Origin: an uncultured Clostridia bacterium
Lineage (GTDB): Bacteria > Bacillota > Clostridia > UMGS1810
Length of the DNA: 64,000 bases
Direction: 5' to 3'
Assembly (NCBI GenBank): GCA_934463165.1
Contig: CAKSJG010000002.1
Span: 1 to 64,000, forward strand
Both the position numbers and the translations under genes were made by a program. Every line of letters begins with the position of its first letter. Within the stretch, counting starts at the first letter, position 1. Below are positions 8,925-18,362 of this stretch, in pieces. The notes under the pieces were generated by a model that was given only the letters and a program-made list of their open reading frames with translations, searched no databases and was not told the DNA's origin.

Positions 8925-10067
8925 ATGCTTGGTATAGCTAAGGTTGCTAATAATAATTTTAATGTCACCGTAGCCTATCCGTCAAGCAAATCGAACATGA
9001 AAAATCATAATAGTAAAGATATTGTAATCGGCAACAAAATATCAAGAAATGTTCATTTAATATTAGGTTATTTAACCGGATTAAACGGCTGTTTTTCGTA
9101 TATCGACACGTTGTGTTTTATAAAAAAAATTAAAAAAATAAAACCTGATATTATTCACTTGCATAACTTACATAATTGCTATATTAATTTGCCGCTTTTG
9201 TTTAAATACATAAAGAAAAATAACATAAAAATCATATGGACATTACATGATTGCTGGGCTTTTACAGGGCATTGCCCGCATTTTACTATGACAAATTGCA
9301 ATAAATGGAAAGACAAATGTCAAGAATGCAAACAATATCATGATTATCCGTCAAGCCGAACGGATAATTCAAAAAATATGTATTTTTTAAAGAAAAAATG
9401 GTTTACCGGTGTTAAAAATATGACAATAGTCACTCCTTCGAAATGGCTTGCCAATCTGGTAAAACAATCATTCTTAAAGGATTATGATGTAAAAGTAATT
9501 AATAACGGTATTAACCTTGGGGTTTTTAAACCAACAAAAAGTAATTTCAGACAAAAACATAACTTACAAGACAAGTATCTGATTTTGGGTGTGGCATCAC
9601 CTTGGAGTAAAAGAAAAGGATACGATGTCTTTACGGAGCTTTCAAAACGGCTCGATGACAAATACAAAATTGTCCTGGTGGGACTATCAAAAGAGCAAAA
9701 AGAAAGTTTACCGACAAATATATTAGGTTTAGAGCGTACAGCAAATCAAACGGAGCTTACGCAGATTTACAGTGCCGCAGACGTGTTTGCAAATCCGACA
9801 CGAGAGGATAACTTTCCGACCGTAAACATTGAAGCGTTAGCATGCGGCACACCGGTTGTAACATTTAACACGGGCGGAAGTCCTGAAATAATAGATGAAA
9901 ATTGCGGCAATGTCACGGACTGTGACGATATTGACACATTTGAAAAAGAAATACGGTATGTTTGCGAAAATAAACCGTATAGTCAAGAAGATTGCTTGAA
10001 ACGTGCAAAAATCTTTGATATGAACTATAAATTTGAGGAGTATGTGAAGGTATATGGTCTGTATTAA
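8925..10067 (+). CDS. Glycosyltransferase family 4 (N-terminus uncertain)
   Basis: This is a GT-B fold enzyme of at least 380 residues, with HLHNLHN and WTLHDCWAFTGHC in the acceptor domain, VTPSKWLANLV, GVASPWSKRKGYDVF and the GT4 donor block TREDNFPTVNIEALACGTP. ATG 8925 has AGGAAA upstream, but the same frame is open further 5' (8871-8924) and reads VINILEINSCNYGSTGNIM. That is the conserved first beta-strand and G-loop of this subfamily, with no ATG/GTG/TTG to start it. An ideal GGAGG (8860-8864) plus ATG 8869 lies two bases out of frame just upstream. Either the start is unusual or a small indel has displaced it. It overlaps the next gene by 14 bp. Confidence 0.82.
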   Translation: MLGIAKVANNNFNVTVAYPSSKSNMKNHNSKDIVIGNKISRNVHLILGYLTGLNGCFSYIDTLCFIKKIKKIKPDIIHLHNLHNCYINLPLLFKYIKKNNIKIIWTLHDCWAFTGHCPHFTMTNCNKWKDKCQECKQYHDYPSSRTDNSKNMYFLKKKWFTGVKNMTIVTPSKWLANLVKQSFLKDYDVKVINNGINLGVFKPTKSNFRQKHNLQDKYLILGVASPWSKRKGYDVFTELSKRLDDKYKIVLVGLSKEQKESLPTNILGLERTANQTELTQIYSAADVFANPTREDNFPTVNIEALACGTPVVTFNTGGSPEIIDENCGNVTDCDDIDTFEKEIRYVCENKPYSQEDCLKRAKIFDMNYKFEEYVKVYGLY

Positions 10068-11181
10068 GAAATTCGTATTGAATAATAAGTTGTTATTTAA
10101 TTGCATATATCCGTTTGTGAAATACAGCCGTCAAAAGCAGTTGTATAACAGCATAAAAAAGAAATTGAAAAAATCAAAAAAAGTTATCGGCAATAAAATT
10201 TTTTATCTTGGAATACCTGTTCATGCTAATTTGGGTGATTTGGCACAGGGAATGTGCATAAGAAACTGGATTAAAAAAAATTATCCAGGAAAAACAGTTA
10301 TTGAAATAGAAACAAATGCACTGGTAAATACAAGGTTTTCCGTTCTTGATTTTTTGAAAGAAGCATATAAAAAAGGAGATTTAATTATATTTCAAAGCGG
10401 CTATACAACAACCGATTTGGGGGGATATGCGGACGAGATGCATAGAACAGTAATGGAAAGTTTACCTTACGCTAAAATGCTTATGATGCCGCAGACAATT
10501 TATTTCAGAGAGGAAGAAAATAAAAAGCGTACATCAAAATGCTATAATTCAATGAGTGATTTGTTGTTTTTGGCAAGAGACAGAGTATCATATAATATGG
10601 CTTTGGAGATGTTTCCCGATATTGAAATTATGCTTTTCCCGGATATTGTAACAACTATGATAGGTAACTTTTCGGTCAACACAAAGAGAGAGGGAATAAT
10701 GTTCTGCTGTCGCGATGACGGAGAAAAACTTTACAGTGATGAACAAATAGAAGAACTAATGCAAAAATGCAGATGCTTAGAAAAAGTAAATAAAACAGAT
10801 ACAACTAAAAGGGTAAATGTTGCTGAAATAGTTAAGAATGCGGAAAAATATATTGTTAATGAAATAAAAGAATATTCAAAATATAAACTCATAATTACGG
10901 ATAGATATCATGGAACAATCTTATCACTTGCAGCAGGAACTCCGGTAATTGTAATTAAAACAACAGACCATAAAGTTATAACGGGTACAGAATGGTTTAA
11001 GGGTGTATATGATGAGTATGTATATACTGCAAATGATTTAGAAGAAGCATATGTTATGGCTGAGAAAGTTATCAAAAAAAAATTAGATTATAACTTAACA
11101 CCATATTTTGGAAAAAATTATTATGATAAGTTAAAAGGTTATACGGAAAGGCAGAGATTAAATGGAAATATGCAACATTGA
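10054..11181 (+). CDS. Polysaccharide pyruvyl transferase family protein
   Basis: This 375-residue member of the PS_pyruv_trans (CsaB-like) family would transfer pyruvate from phosphoenolpyruvate to form a ketal on a sugar, adding negative charge. Diagnostic blocks are ANLGDLAQGMCIRNWI near the N-terminus, LIIFQSGYTTTDLGG, VSYNMALEMFPDIEIMLFPD and the C-terminal TDRYHGTILSLAAGTPV, where RYHG is the strongest family signature. ATG 10054 follows GAAGG and overlaps the previous gene by 14 bp. It overlaps the FrhB-like gene by 20 bp, and the two families are often neighbours in exopolysaccharide clusters, so they may act together. Confidence 0.88.
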   Translation: MVCIKKFVLNNKLLFNCIYPFVKYSRQKQLYNSIKKKLKKSKKVIGNKIFYLGIPVHANLGDLAQGMCIRNWIKKNYPGKTVIEIETNALVNTRFSVLDFLKEAYKKGDLIIFQSGYTTTDLGGYADEMHRTVMESLPYAKMLMMPQTIYFREEENKKRTSKCYNSMSDLLFLARDRVSYNMALEMFPDIEIMLFPDIVTTMIGNFSVNTKREGIMFCCRDDGEKLYSDEQIEELMQKCRCLEKVNKTDTTKRVNVAEIVKNAEKYIVNEIKEYSKYKLIITDRYHGTILSLAAGTPVIVIKTTDHKVITGTEWFKGVYDEYVYTANDLEEAYVMAEKVIKKKLDYNLTPYFGKNYYDKLKGYTERQRLNGNMQH

Positions 11182-12325
11182 CTCTTGCACGGGCTGCGGC
11201 GTGTGCTGTAACATTTGCAAATTCGGTGCAATCATATGTGAGGAGGATAGACGAGGATTTCTATATCCTAAAATAGATGCTGATAAATGTGTGAAGTGCG
11301 GCTTATGCCAAAAACACTGTCCTGCGAATAATGTTTATACCGCGGAGTCTCTGCAAATCGTCTATGCCGGCTGGAATAAGAGTAAATTAATAAAAAGAAA
11401 AAGTTCTTCCGGCGGTATTTTTTCGTTGCTTGCAGACTGGTTTATAAATAATGACGGCTATGTTGTCGGATGTGCATGGGAAAATAATTTTTCAGTTAAA
11501 CATATTTGCGTAAATAATAAGAATGATTTAAACAAGCTAAGGGGCTCAAAGTATATACAGAGCGATACGGGATATATATATATAAAAGTAAAGTCCTTAT
11601 TGGATAGCGGCAAAAAAGTTCTTTTCAGCGGTACTCCATGTCAGGTTCATGGTATGCGGGCTTTTCTTAACAGGGATTATGAAAATCTGTATACTGTTGA
11701 TTTTGTATGTCACGGCGTTCCTCCATATAAAATGTTAAAAAAGCATTTGCAGGAGGTCTCAGAAGGTGATGTTGACAAAATTGCAAATGTATATTTGCGT
11801 TATAAAAAACCTTGCTGGAATTTTGGCAGTGTGCGTATTGAAATGAAATCCGGTAAAACATATATGTGCCCCACTGTTCAAGATGCATATTTTAATATAT
11901 TTAATTTTAACTACTCATTAAGAGACAGTTGCCACAAGTGCAAATATACAAATTTTAACCGAATCGGAGATATTACATTATGCGATTTTTGGGGATTTTA
12001 TCCTAAAAGCTTTAAATTATTCAGCTATGATAAAGGTGTTTCTGGAGTTATTGTAAATTCGAATAAAGGATTAGAATTGTTCAATCGGATTAAAGGGATG
12101 GCTGTTTATGAAAAGGACAGTGTAAAAAGGTTATTAAGCGGTAATAAATCGTTGGATAAACCATTTAAAGCACCGGATGATGTGTCAAATTTTTGGTGTG
12201 ACTATGAAAACGGAATGTCAATAAATGAGCTAAATAAAAAATATGTGAATAAGCCATATAAAGTACCGTCACTGCTCAAACTAAGAATATTAAAATCAAA
12301 ATTCAAATGGATTTTGGAAAGGTAA
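11162..12325 (+). CDS. Coenzyme F420 hydrogenase/dehydrogenase beta subunit (FrhB)-family iron-sulfur protein
   Basis: This 387-residue protein starts with a two-cluster ferredoxin domain: CTGCGVCCNIC (about residues 9-19) and CVKCGLCQKHCP (about 41-52) can bind two [4Fe-4S] clusters. The FrhB N- and C-terminal domains follow, with KSSSGGIFSLLADW, LFSGTPCQVHGMRAFL, VDFVCHGVPP and a further CHKCKYTN cysteine pair. Members in polysaccharide clusters are often annotated as pyruvyl-transferase-associated, and their reaction is not established. A role in reducing or modifying a sugar is inference. It overlaps the pyruvyl transferase gene by 20 bp and precedes the flippase by 6 bp. Confidence 0.88.
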   Translation: MEICNIDSCTGCGVCCNICKFGAIICEEDRRGFLYPKIDADKCVKCGLCQKHCPANNVYTAESLQIVYAGWNKSKLIKRKSSSGGIFSLLADWFINNDGYVVGCAWENNFSVKHICVNNKNDLNKLRGSKYIQSDTGYIYIKVKSLLDSGKKVLFSGTPCQVHGMRAFLNRDYENLYTVDFVCHGVPPYKMLKKHLQEVSEGDVDKIANVYLRYKKPCWNFGSVRIEMKSGKTYMCPTVQDAYFNIFNFNYSLRDSCHKCKYTNFNRIGDITLCDFWGFYPKSFKLFSYDKGVSGVIVNSNKGLELFNRIKGMAVYEKDSVKRLLSGNKSLDKPFKAPDDVSNFWCDYENGMSINELNKKYVNKPYKVPSLLKLRILKSKFKWILER

Positions 12326-12331
12326 TGAAGT

Positions 12332-13822
12332 ATGACAGAGTCAAGAAAAAAAAATGTTTATTTAAATGTGATATTCGGATATGTGGCGCAAATTGGCATA
12401 ATATTACTTTCATTTATAGGCAGAAAAATATTTTTAAACTATTTATCAATTGAATATTTAGGAATCAACGGATTGTATTCGAATATACTTACTATTTTAT
12501 CACTGCCAGAATTGGGCGTGGACAGTGCGGTTGTATATTTTCTTTACAAGCCGGTAGCAGAAAATAATCAGGAACTTATTAAAGCATATGTTAAATATTT
12601 TGAAAAAATATATTTTTTACTTGCAGTAGGTATATTGTTATTGGGCTTATGCTTGCTGCCATTTTTACAATATATCATAAAAAGCGATCTGTCTTTGAGA
12701 GATTTAAACATATATTATATACTGTTTTTAGCAAACACTTGTATGTCATATTTAGCAGCACATAAAGTAGCACTGCTTTCTGCATATCAGGAACAAAGAG
12801 TGCAGAAAATGGCTATGCTGAGTTCTAATATAGTATTGCAATTATTATATATTGTAGTATTGGTTATTTGTCATAATTATTATTTATATGTTATAACTAC
12901 TATTTTAGGAACACTGACAAATAACTTAATACTGAACATATTATGCAACAAATATCACCCGTTAAAAAAATCAGCTAAGATATATTCCATAGAAAAGAAA
13001 TCTATATTAAAAAAAATACAATCAACATTTATATATAAGATAGGAGTTGTTTTAATAAATAGCACAGATAATGTTCTTATATCTGTTCTTGTAAGCACAA
13101 GCGCTGTTGGACTATATTCAAATTATTATACGGTAATCAGCGGCATAAGTGCGTTTATAGCAATAATAAATACATCTTTAATAAGTTCTGTTGGAAATCT
13201 GGGGGCTAAAAATGAAAGTGAAAAACAGTATAAGTACTTCAATTTAATAATTGACTTCTATCATTATGTAGCGGCGACAGGAGCAATAGGTTTTTATATG
13301 CTGTTAAATAATTTTATTACAATTTGGTTGGGAAGTGAATACTTATTTGATCAAAGCGTTGTTTTTACAATAGCTTTCAGTTTCTATATTACTACAACTG
13401 TAAATCCTGTTTGGATGTATCGAGAAGCAAACGGATTATTTGAGAAAGTAAAGTATTTGATGATTATTACTGCCGTTTTAAATATTATATTATCGATAAT
13501 ATTTGGAAAAATGTGTGGAGTATTCGGTATATTGCTGGCAACCTCGATATCACGTATTATCACAAGTGTATGGTACGAACCCAAAATATTGTTTAACAGT
13601 GTATTTAAGAAGAATGTTGCAGTATATTGGAAAAAACAAATAAAAAACGTTTTGGCAACAATAATATCTTTTATTGCAGTGTTTGTTTTAATTGGAAATA
13701 TGTCTGATACAGTATTGTTTTTTTGCATAAAAGGAATGATTGTTGTGGCTGTCACAAGTATTGTATTTATTATTTTAAATTTAGATAAAGTAAAAATGTT
13801 AAGGAGAAAAGACAATGTTTAA
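12332..13822 (+). CDS. Wzx-type lipid-linked oligosaccharide flippase
   Basis: This 496-residue polytopic protein of the MOP/MATE exporter superfamily has about 14 predicted helices. The N-terminal VYLNVIFGYVAQIGIILLS and IEYLGINGLYSNILTILSL match the polysaccharide-biosynthesis branch, and STDNVLISVLVSTSAVGLYS is the start of the second half-repeat. It would move the undecaprenyl-linked repeat unit across the membrane for the polymerase encoded upstream. Its last 8 bases overlap the start of the capE-like gene, so the two are probably translationally coupled. Confidence 0.9.
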   Translation: MTESRKKNVYLNVIFGYVAQIGIILLSFIGRKIFLNYLSIEYLGINGLYSNILTILSLPELGVDSAVVYFLYKPVAENNQELIKAYVKYFEKIYFLLAVGILLLGLCLLPFLQYIIKSDLSLRDLNIYYILFLANTCMSYLAAHKVALLSAYQEQRVQKMAMLSSNIVLQLLYIVVLVICHNYYLYVITTILGTLTNNLILNILCNKYHPLKKSAKIYSIEKKSILKKIQSTFIYKIGVVLINSTDNVLISVLVSTSAVGLYSNYYTVISGISAFIAIINTSLISSVGNLGAKNESEKQYKYFNLIIDFYHYVAATGAIGFYMLLNNFITIWLGSEYLFDQSVVFTIAFSFYITTTVNPVWMYREANGLFEKVKYLMIITAVLNIILSIIFGKMCGVFGILLATSISRIITSVWYEPKILFNSVFKKNVAVYWKKQIKNVLATIISFIAVFVLIGNMSDTVLFFCIKGMIVVAVTSIVFIILNLDKVKMLRRKDNV

Positions 13823-14852
13823 AGGAAAAACCCTACTAATCACAGGCGGAACGGGATCGTTCGGAAATGCGGTTTTAAACCGTTTTCTTGACACCGACAT
13901 AGGTGAAATAAGAATATTCTCGCGCGATGAAAAAAAACAGGACGATATGCGCCATGAATATCAGGCGAAATATCCCGAATTGAGTAGCAAAATAAAATTT
14001 TACATTGGCGATGTGCGAGATATACAAAGTGTAAAAAATGCAATGCATAATGTTGATTACATATTTCATGCAGCAGCTCTGAAGCAAGTTCCGTCTTGTG
14101 AGTTCTTCCCTATGGAGGCTGTTAAAACAAATGTTGTAGGAACGGATAATGTTCTTACTGCGGCAATCGAAGCAGGGGTTAAAAAAATCATATGTCTTTC
14201 TACAGACAAAGCCGCATACCCTGTTAATGCAATGGGCACCGCCAAAGCAATGATGGAAAAGGTTGTTGTGGCAAAATCAAGAACTGTATCTCAGGATAAG
14301 ACAAGCATGTGCTGCACAAGATACGGTAATGTTTTGTGCTCAAGAGGTTCTGTTGTTCCTCTTTGGATTGAACAAATAAAAAAAGGTGAACCTATAACAC
14401 TTACGGAACCGAATATGACAAGATTTGTTATGTCACTTGAAGAAGCTGTTGAGCTTGTTATATTTGCATTTAACAATGCATCAAGCGGAGATATAATGGT
14501 TCAAAAAGCTCCTGCATGTACTATTGAAGTACTTGCAAAAGCCACAAAGGAATTATTTGATATAAATAACACATCAGAGATAAAAATAATAGGAATTCGC
14601 CACGGAGAAAAAATGTATGAAACCCTTCTTACCAACGAAGAGTGCGCAAATGCAATTGATATGGAAGATTTTTATTGCGTCCCTGCTGATAAGCGTGATT
14701 TAAACTATGATAAATATTTTAAAGACGGTGATTCGGAAAGGAATGTTCTTACAGAATTCAGTTCAAGTAATACAGAGCTATTAAATGTGGAACAAGTAAA
14801 AGAAAAATTACTGTCACTTAAGTATATTCAAGATGAACTGAAAAAACAATAA
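13815..14852 (+). CDS. capE: UDP-GlcNAc 4,6-dehydratase/5-epimerase (CapE/FnlA/WbjB type)
   Basis: This 345-residue extended short-chain dehydrogenase/reductase catalyses the first step from UDP-GlcNAc to UDP-N-acetyl-L-fucosamine. It shows TGGTGSFGNAVL (nucleotide binding), FSRDEKKQDDMRH, YIGDVRD, HAAALKQVPSCEFFP and STDKAAYPVNAMG, where Lys replaces the usual SDR tyrosine-type motif as in CapE. RHGEKMYETLL and DLNYDKYF near the C-terminus also match the family. AAGGAG precedes ATG 13815. Together with the capF- and capG-like genes downstream it gives a full UDP-L-FucNAc pathway; a nucleotidyltransferase-fold gene interrupts the set. Confidence 0.92.
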   Translation: MFKGKTLLITGGTGSFGNAVLNRFLDTDIGEIRIFSRDEKKQDDMRHEYQAKYPELSSKIKFYIGDVRDIQSVKNAMHNVDYIFHAAALKQVPSCEFFPMEAVKTNVVGTDNVLTAAIEAGVKKIICLSTDKAAYPVNAMGTAKAMMEKVVVAKSRTVSQDKTSMCCTRYGNVLCSRGSVVPLWIEQIKKGEPITLTEPNMTRFVMSLEEAVELVIFAFNNASSGDIMVQKAPACTIEVLAKATKELFDINNTSEIKIIGIRHGEKMYETLLTNEECANAIDMEDFYCVPADKRDLNYDKYFKDGDSERNVLTEFSSSNTELLNVEQVKEKLLSLKYIQDELKKQ

Positions 14853-14875
14853 TACAAATTTGAAAGGCATAGAAA

Positions 14876-16048
14876 ATGAACGATATTTTCTTTGGAATAT
14901 TACAGCTTACCGGAAGTGCATTAAATAATAAAAAATGTATTTTACCAAAAGATTTTGATTGGAATAAAGCAATTGTTATTTCAATGCAGCATCACATTGC
15001 CGTTTTAATTTATTATGGTGCATATAATTCAGGTATAAAAATTCCGTCACCGTACTCGAATATTCTATACAAATATACATTGCAATCAATACAACTGGAT
15101 GCTGTTCAAAATTATAACTTTAATATTATGTCGAAATCATTTGGCGATAATGACATAGATTATTTGCCGCTTAAAGGAATAATCCTAAAAAAATATTATC
15201 CTAAATCCGAAATGAGATTCATGTCTGATATCGATATTTTAATAAAATCAGAACAATACGCCAAAATTTGCAATGTAATGAACAATCTGGGTTTTAAATT
15301 TAAACTCGAATCAAATCATGAATATGTATGGGTAAATAATAACAGTAATATAGAACTTCACAAAATGCTTATACCCTCTTATAACAAAGATTTTTACAGA
15401 TATTACGGAGACGGTTGGAAGCATGCGAAATGCAGCGGAAATAATATGTTTAAGCTTAACAAAGAAGATTTTTTTATATATACTTTTACTCACCTTGCAA
15501 AACATTACCGTGACAGTGGCATAGGAATTAAACATTTTTTAGATATATGGTTATTGATTAAAAGCGAGAAAAACTTTGATTACAAATATATTGAGCGAGA
15601 GCTAAAAAAAATTGATTTATGGACATTTTACCGTAATTGTGTTAAAATGCTTGATGTATGGTTTAATGCAGAAGAAAGTGATGAGATTTCGGATTTTATG
15701 ACCAATTGGATATTCTCAAGCGGGGCATACGGAAAAGATGACAATAAAGAATTATCAGCCGCGCTGAAAAAAACAAATTTGCCTAATATAAAACACCGAC
15801 AAATATTATTGTACATTAAAAAAATATTTCCGTCTTATCAAGAAATGAAAAAAGTTTATATCATACTTGACAAATTACCGTGGTTACTTCCTGTAACATG
15901 GTTTATCCGAATTATGGATCTTATTATTTTCAAGAGAAAAAATATATCAGCAAGCAATCTCAAACTAAAAAAACTGACAGATCATAACATTAAAAATTAC
16001 CAATCCGCATTGGAATATGTCGGATTAAAGTTTGATTTTAAGGAGTAA
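14876..16048 (+). CDS. Uncharacterised nucleotidyltransferase-fold protein (NTP_transf_5 family)
   Basis: This 390-residue protein has the minimal nucleotidyltransferase signature: YLPLKGIILKKYYP, then RFMSDIDILIK, where SDIDIL provides the paired metal-binding aspartates, then an NNSNIELHKML strand with the third acidic residue. Helical C-terminal sequence follows, with FTHLAKHYRDSGIGIKHFLD. The family occurs in capsule and antibiotic clusters in Firmicutes, and its substrate is not established. It lies between capE and capF, 23 bp and 5 bp away, so it is tightly co-expressed with L-FucNAc synthesis. It might add a nucleotide or phospho-group to a sugar or protein; that is speculation. Confidence 0.82.
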   Translation: MNDIFFGILQLTGSALNNKKCILPKDFDWNKAIVISMQHHIAVLIYYGAYNSGIKIPSPYSNILYKYTLQSIQLDAVQNYNFNIMSKSFGDNDIDYLPLKGIILKKYYPKSEMRFMSDIDILIKSEQYAKICNVMNNLGFKFKLESNHEYVWVNNNSNIELHKMLIPSYNKDFYRYYGDGWKHAKCSGNNMFKLNKEDFFIYTFTHLAKHYRDSGIGIKHFLDIWLLIKSEKNFDYKYIERELKKIDLWTFYRNCVKMLDVWFNAEESDEISDFMTNWIFSSGAYGKDDNKELSAALKKTNLPNIKHRQILLYIKKIFPSYQEMKKVYIILDKLPWLLPVTWFIRIMDLIIFKRKNISASNLKLKKLTDHNIKNYQSALEYVGLKFDFKE

Positions 16049-16053
16049 AGAAA

Positions 16054-17208
16054 ATGAATATACTGGTTACAGGTGCAAAAGGATTTGTTGGAAAAAACCT
16101 TGTTGAGGCTCTAAAATGTATACGTGACAAAAAAGATAAAACAAGAAATATAAATTCAAATATAAATATTTTTGAATGCGATATAGAAACAACTGCCGAT
16201 GATCTCAATTATTATTGCAATAAATCTGATTTTATTTTTCATTTGGCAGGTGTAAACAGACCGAAAAACGAATCTGAATTTATGTCGGGCAACTTTGGAT
16301 TTACATCAATATTGCTTGAAACATTGAAAAAATATAATAATAAAGCTCCGGTTATGATAGCCTCATCAATTCAGGCTGAATTGGATAATCCGTACGGAAA
16401 ATCAAAAAAATCCGGTGAAGATTTAATTTTTAAATATGGAAGAGATAATGGAGTAAAAACACTTGTTTATCGTTTCCCGAATATTTTCGGTAAATGGTGT
16501 AAACCAAACTATAACAGTGCCGTTGCAACATTTTGCTATAACATATCTCATAATTTACCGATTGTTGTAAACGACAGAAATCATTTAATGACTCTGGTTT
16601 ATATTGATGATGTTGTTGATGAATTAATAAATGCATTATCATCAAATGAAACCGTATGCGGTAAATATTGCAGGGTTGCTGTTGAACATAAAATTACGCT
16701 TGGTGAAATTGTCGATTTACTGAACAGCTTTAAAAACAGCAGAGAAAATAATTATATACCCGATGTTAAAGAAGGATCAATATCAAAAAAACTGTATTCA
16801 ACATATCTTTCTTATTTAGAACCTGATAATTTTTCATATAAATTAAAAATGAATTGTGATGAACGCGGAAGTTTTACAGAAATACTTCGTACTTATTGTG
16901 CGGGACAATTCAGCGTTAATATATCAAAACCGGGTATTACAAAAGGCCAACATTGGCACAATACAAAGACAGAAAAATTTTTGGTTGTCAGCGGTCACGG
17001 ATTAATACAACTCAGGAAAATCGGAACTGATGATATAATCAATTACGAAGTATTTGGTGACAATTTAACAGTTGTTGATATGATCCCGGGGTATACTCAT
17101 AACATTATTAATTTATCTGACACTGATAATTTGGTTACATTTATGTGGAGTAATGAATGTTTTAATCCCAACAAACCCGATACTTTTTTTGAGGAGGTAT
17201 TAATATGA
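16054..17208 (+). CDS. capF: Bifunctional UDP-sugar C3-epimerase/C4-reductase (CapF/FnlB/WbjC type)
   Basis: This 384-residue two-domain enzyme has an N-terminal SDR reductase with VTGAKGFVGKNLVEAL, FHLAGVNRP, ASSIQAELDNPYGKSKK (SDR catalytic YxxxK) and YRFPNIFGKW. Its C-terminal cupin epimerase domain (from about 265) has RGSFTEILRT, ISKPGITKGQHWHN with metal-binding histidines, and EKFLVVSGHGLIQLR. In CapF the cupin epimerises C3 and the SDR reduces C4, giving UDP-N-acetyl-6-deoxy-L-talosamine. AAGGAG precedes ATG 16054. The stop overlaps the next ATG as ATGA. Confidence 0.93.
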   Translation: MNILVTGAKGFVGKNLVEALKCIRDKKDKTRNINSNINIFECDIETTADDLNYYCNKSDFIFHLAGVNRPKNESEFMSGNFGFTSILLETLKKYNNKAPVMIASSIQAELDNPYGKSKKSGEDLIFKYGRDNGVKTLVYRFPNIFGKWCKPNYNSAVATFCYNISHNLPIVVNDRNHLMTLVYIDDVVDELINALSSNETVCGKYCRVAVEHKITLGEIVDLLNSFKNSRENNYIPDVKEGSISKKLYSTYLSYLEPDNFSYKLKMNCDERGSFTEILRTYCAGQFSVNISKPGITKGQHWHNTKTEKFLVVSGHGLIQLRKIGTDDIINYEVFGDNLTVVDMIPGYTHNIINLSDTDNLVTFMWSNECFNPNKPDTFFEEVLI

Positions 17209-18362
17209 ATATTAACAAACTTAAGCTTATGACAATAATAGGTACACGCCCGGAAATTATAAGATTAAGTGCCTGTATAAAAGCTTGTGATAAATACTTT
17301 GATCAAATACTGGTTCATACAGGGCAAAATTATGACTACTCCTTAAATCAAATCTTTTTTGATGATTTAGGCTTGAGAGCACCCGATTATTATCTTGATG
17401 CTGTCGGAGAAAATCTTGGCCGGACAATGGGTAATATAATATCTAAGTCATATGAACTTATGGTTAAGGAAAAACCAGACGCTGTTTTTGTTCTTGGAGA
17501 TACTAACTCATGTTTATCGGTAATAGGAGCAAAGAGGCTGCACATTCCTGTATTTCATATGGAGGCCGGAAACCGTTGTTTTGATGAATGCTTACCGGAA
17601 GAAACTAACCGTAGAATAGTTGATATTATTTCTGACGTTAATATGTGCTATTCCGAACATGCCCGAAGATATTTAAATGCCTCATCGGTTGCAAAGGAAA
17701 GAACATATGTTGTAGGCTCTCCCATGGCTGAAGTATTGCACTCAAATTTTGATAAAATTATTAAGAGTGATATTTTACAAAGACTCTCTCTTAAAAAGAA
17801 AAATTACATTCTGCTTTCGGCTCACAGAGAAGAAAATATCGATAGTGAAAAAAACTTTTTCAGCCTCATGAATGCGGTAAATGCAATGGCTGAAAAATAT
17901 GATATGCCTGTTTTATACTCTTGTCATCCACGCAGTAAAAAATATATTGAACAGCGCAATTTCAGTTTTGACAATCGTGTAATTCAGCACAAACCATTGG
18001 GATTTCATGACTATAACAACCTACAGATGAACGCATTTGCTGTAGTATCAGACAGCGGAACACTTCCCGAAGAAAGCAGTTTCTTTCTTTCGATGGGATT
18101 CCCGATACCGGCAGTTTGTATACGGACAAGTACCGAAAGACCTGAAGCATTAGATAAGGGGAATTTTATTTTAGCAGGTATTTCAACCAAACAGGTACTT
18201 CAAGCAATTGATGTAGCAGTCAGAATGAACAATAACAATGATATAGGCATACCGGTTCCAAATTATACCGATGAAAATGTTTCAACAAAGGTTGTAAAAA
18301 TAATCCAAAGTTACACAGGTATTGTAAATAAAATGGTTTGGAGAAAGGATGAGCAATTTTGA
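17205..18362 (+). CDS. capG: UDP-N-acetyl-L-fucosamine-forming 2-epimerase (CapG/FnlC/WbjD type)
   Basis: This 385-residue member of the WecB-like non-hydrolysing 2-epimerase family catalyses the last step of UDP-L-FucNAc synthesis. Family blocks are TIIGTRPEIIRLSA, VHTGQNYDYSLNQIFF, FVLGDTNSCLSVIGA, HMEAGNRCFDECLPEETNR, SAHREENID, and the C-terminal VSDSGTLPEESSFF. Following capE and capF with an ATGA overlap makes UDP-L-FucNAc far more likely than UDP-ManNAc as product. Its TGA overlaps the TTG start of the next gene. Confidence 0.93.
   Translation: MNINKLKLMTIIGTRPEIIRLSACIKACDKYFDQILVHTGQNYDYSLNQIFFDDLGLRAPDYYLDAVGENLGRTMGNIISKSYELMVKEKPDAVFVLGDTNSCLSVIGAKRLHIPVFHMEAGNRCFDECLPEETNRRIVDIISDVNMCYSEHARRYLNASSVAKERTYVVGSPMAEVLHSNFDKIIKSDILQRLSLKKKNYILLSAHREENIDSEKNFFSLMNAVNAMAEKYDMPVLYSCHPRSKKYIEQRNFSFDNRVIQHKPLGFHDYNNLQMNAFAVVSDSGTLPEESSFFLSMGFPIPAVCIRTSTERPEALDKGNFILAGISTKQVLQAIDVAVRMNNNNDIGIPVPNYTDENVSTKVVKIIQSYTGIVNKMVWRKDEQF

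Noticed and set aside
13384..13815. 143-codon minus-strand ORF
   Set aside because: Antisense to the flippase C-terminal half; no independent signal.
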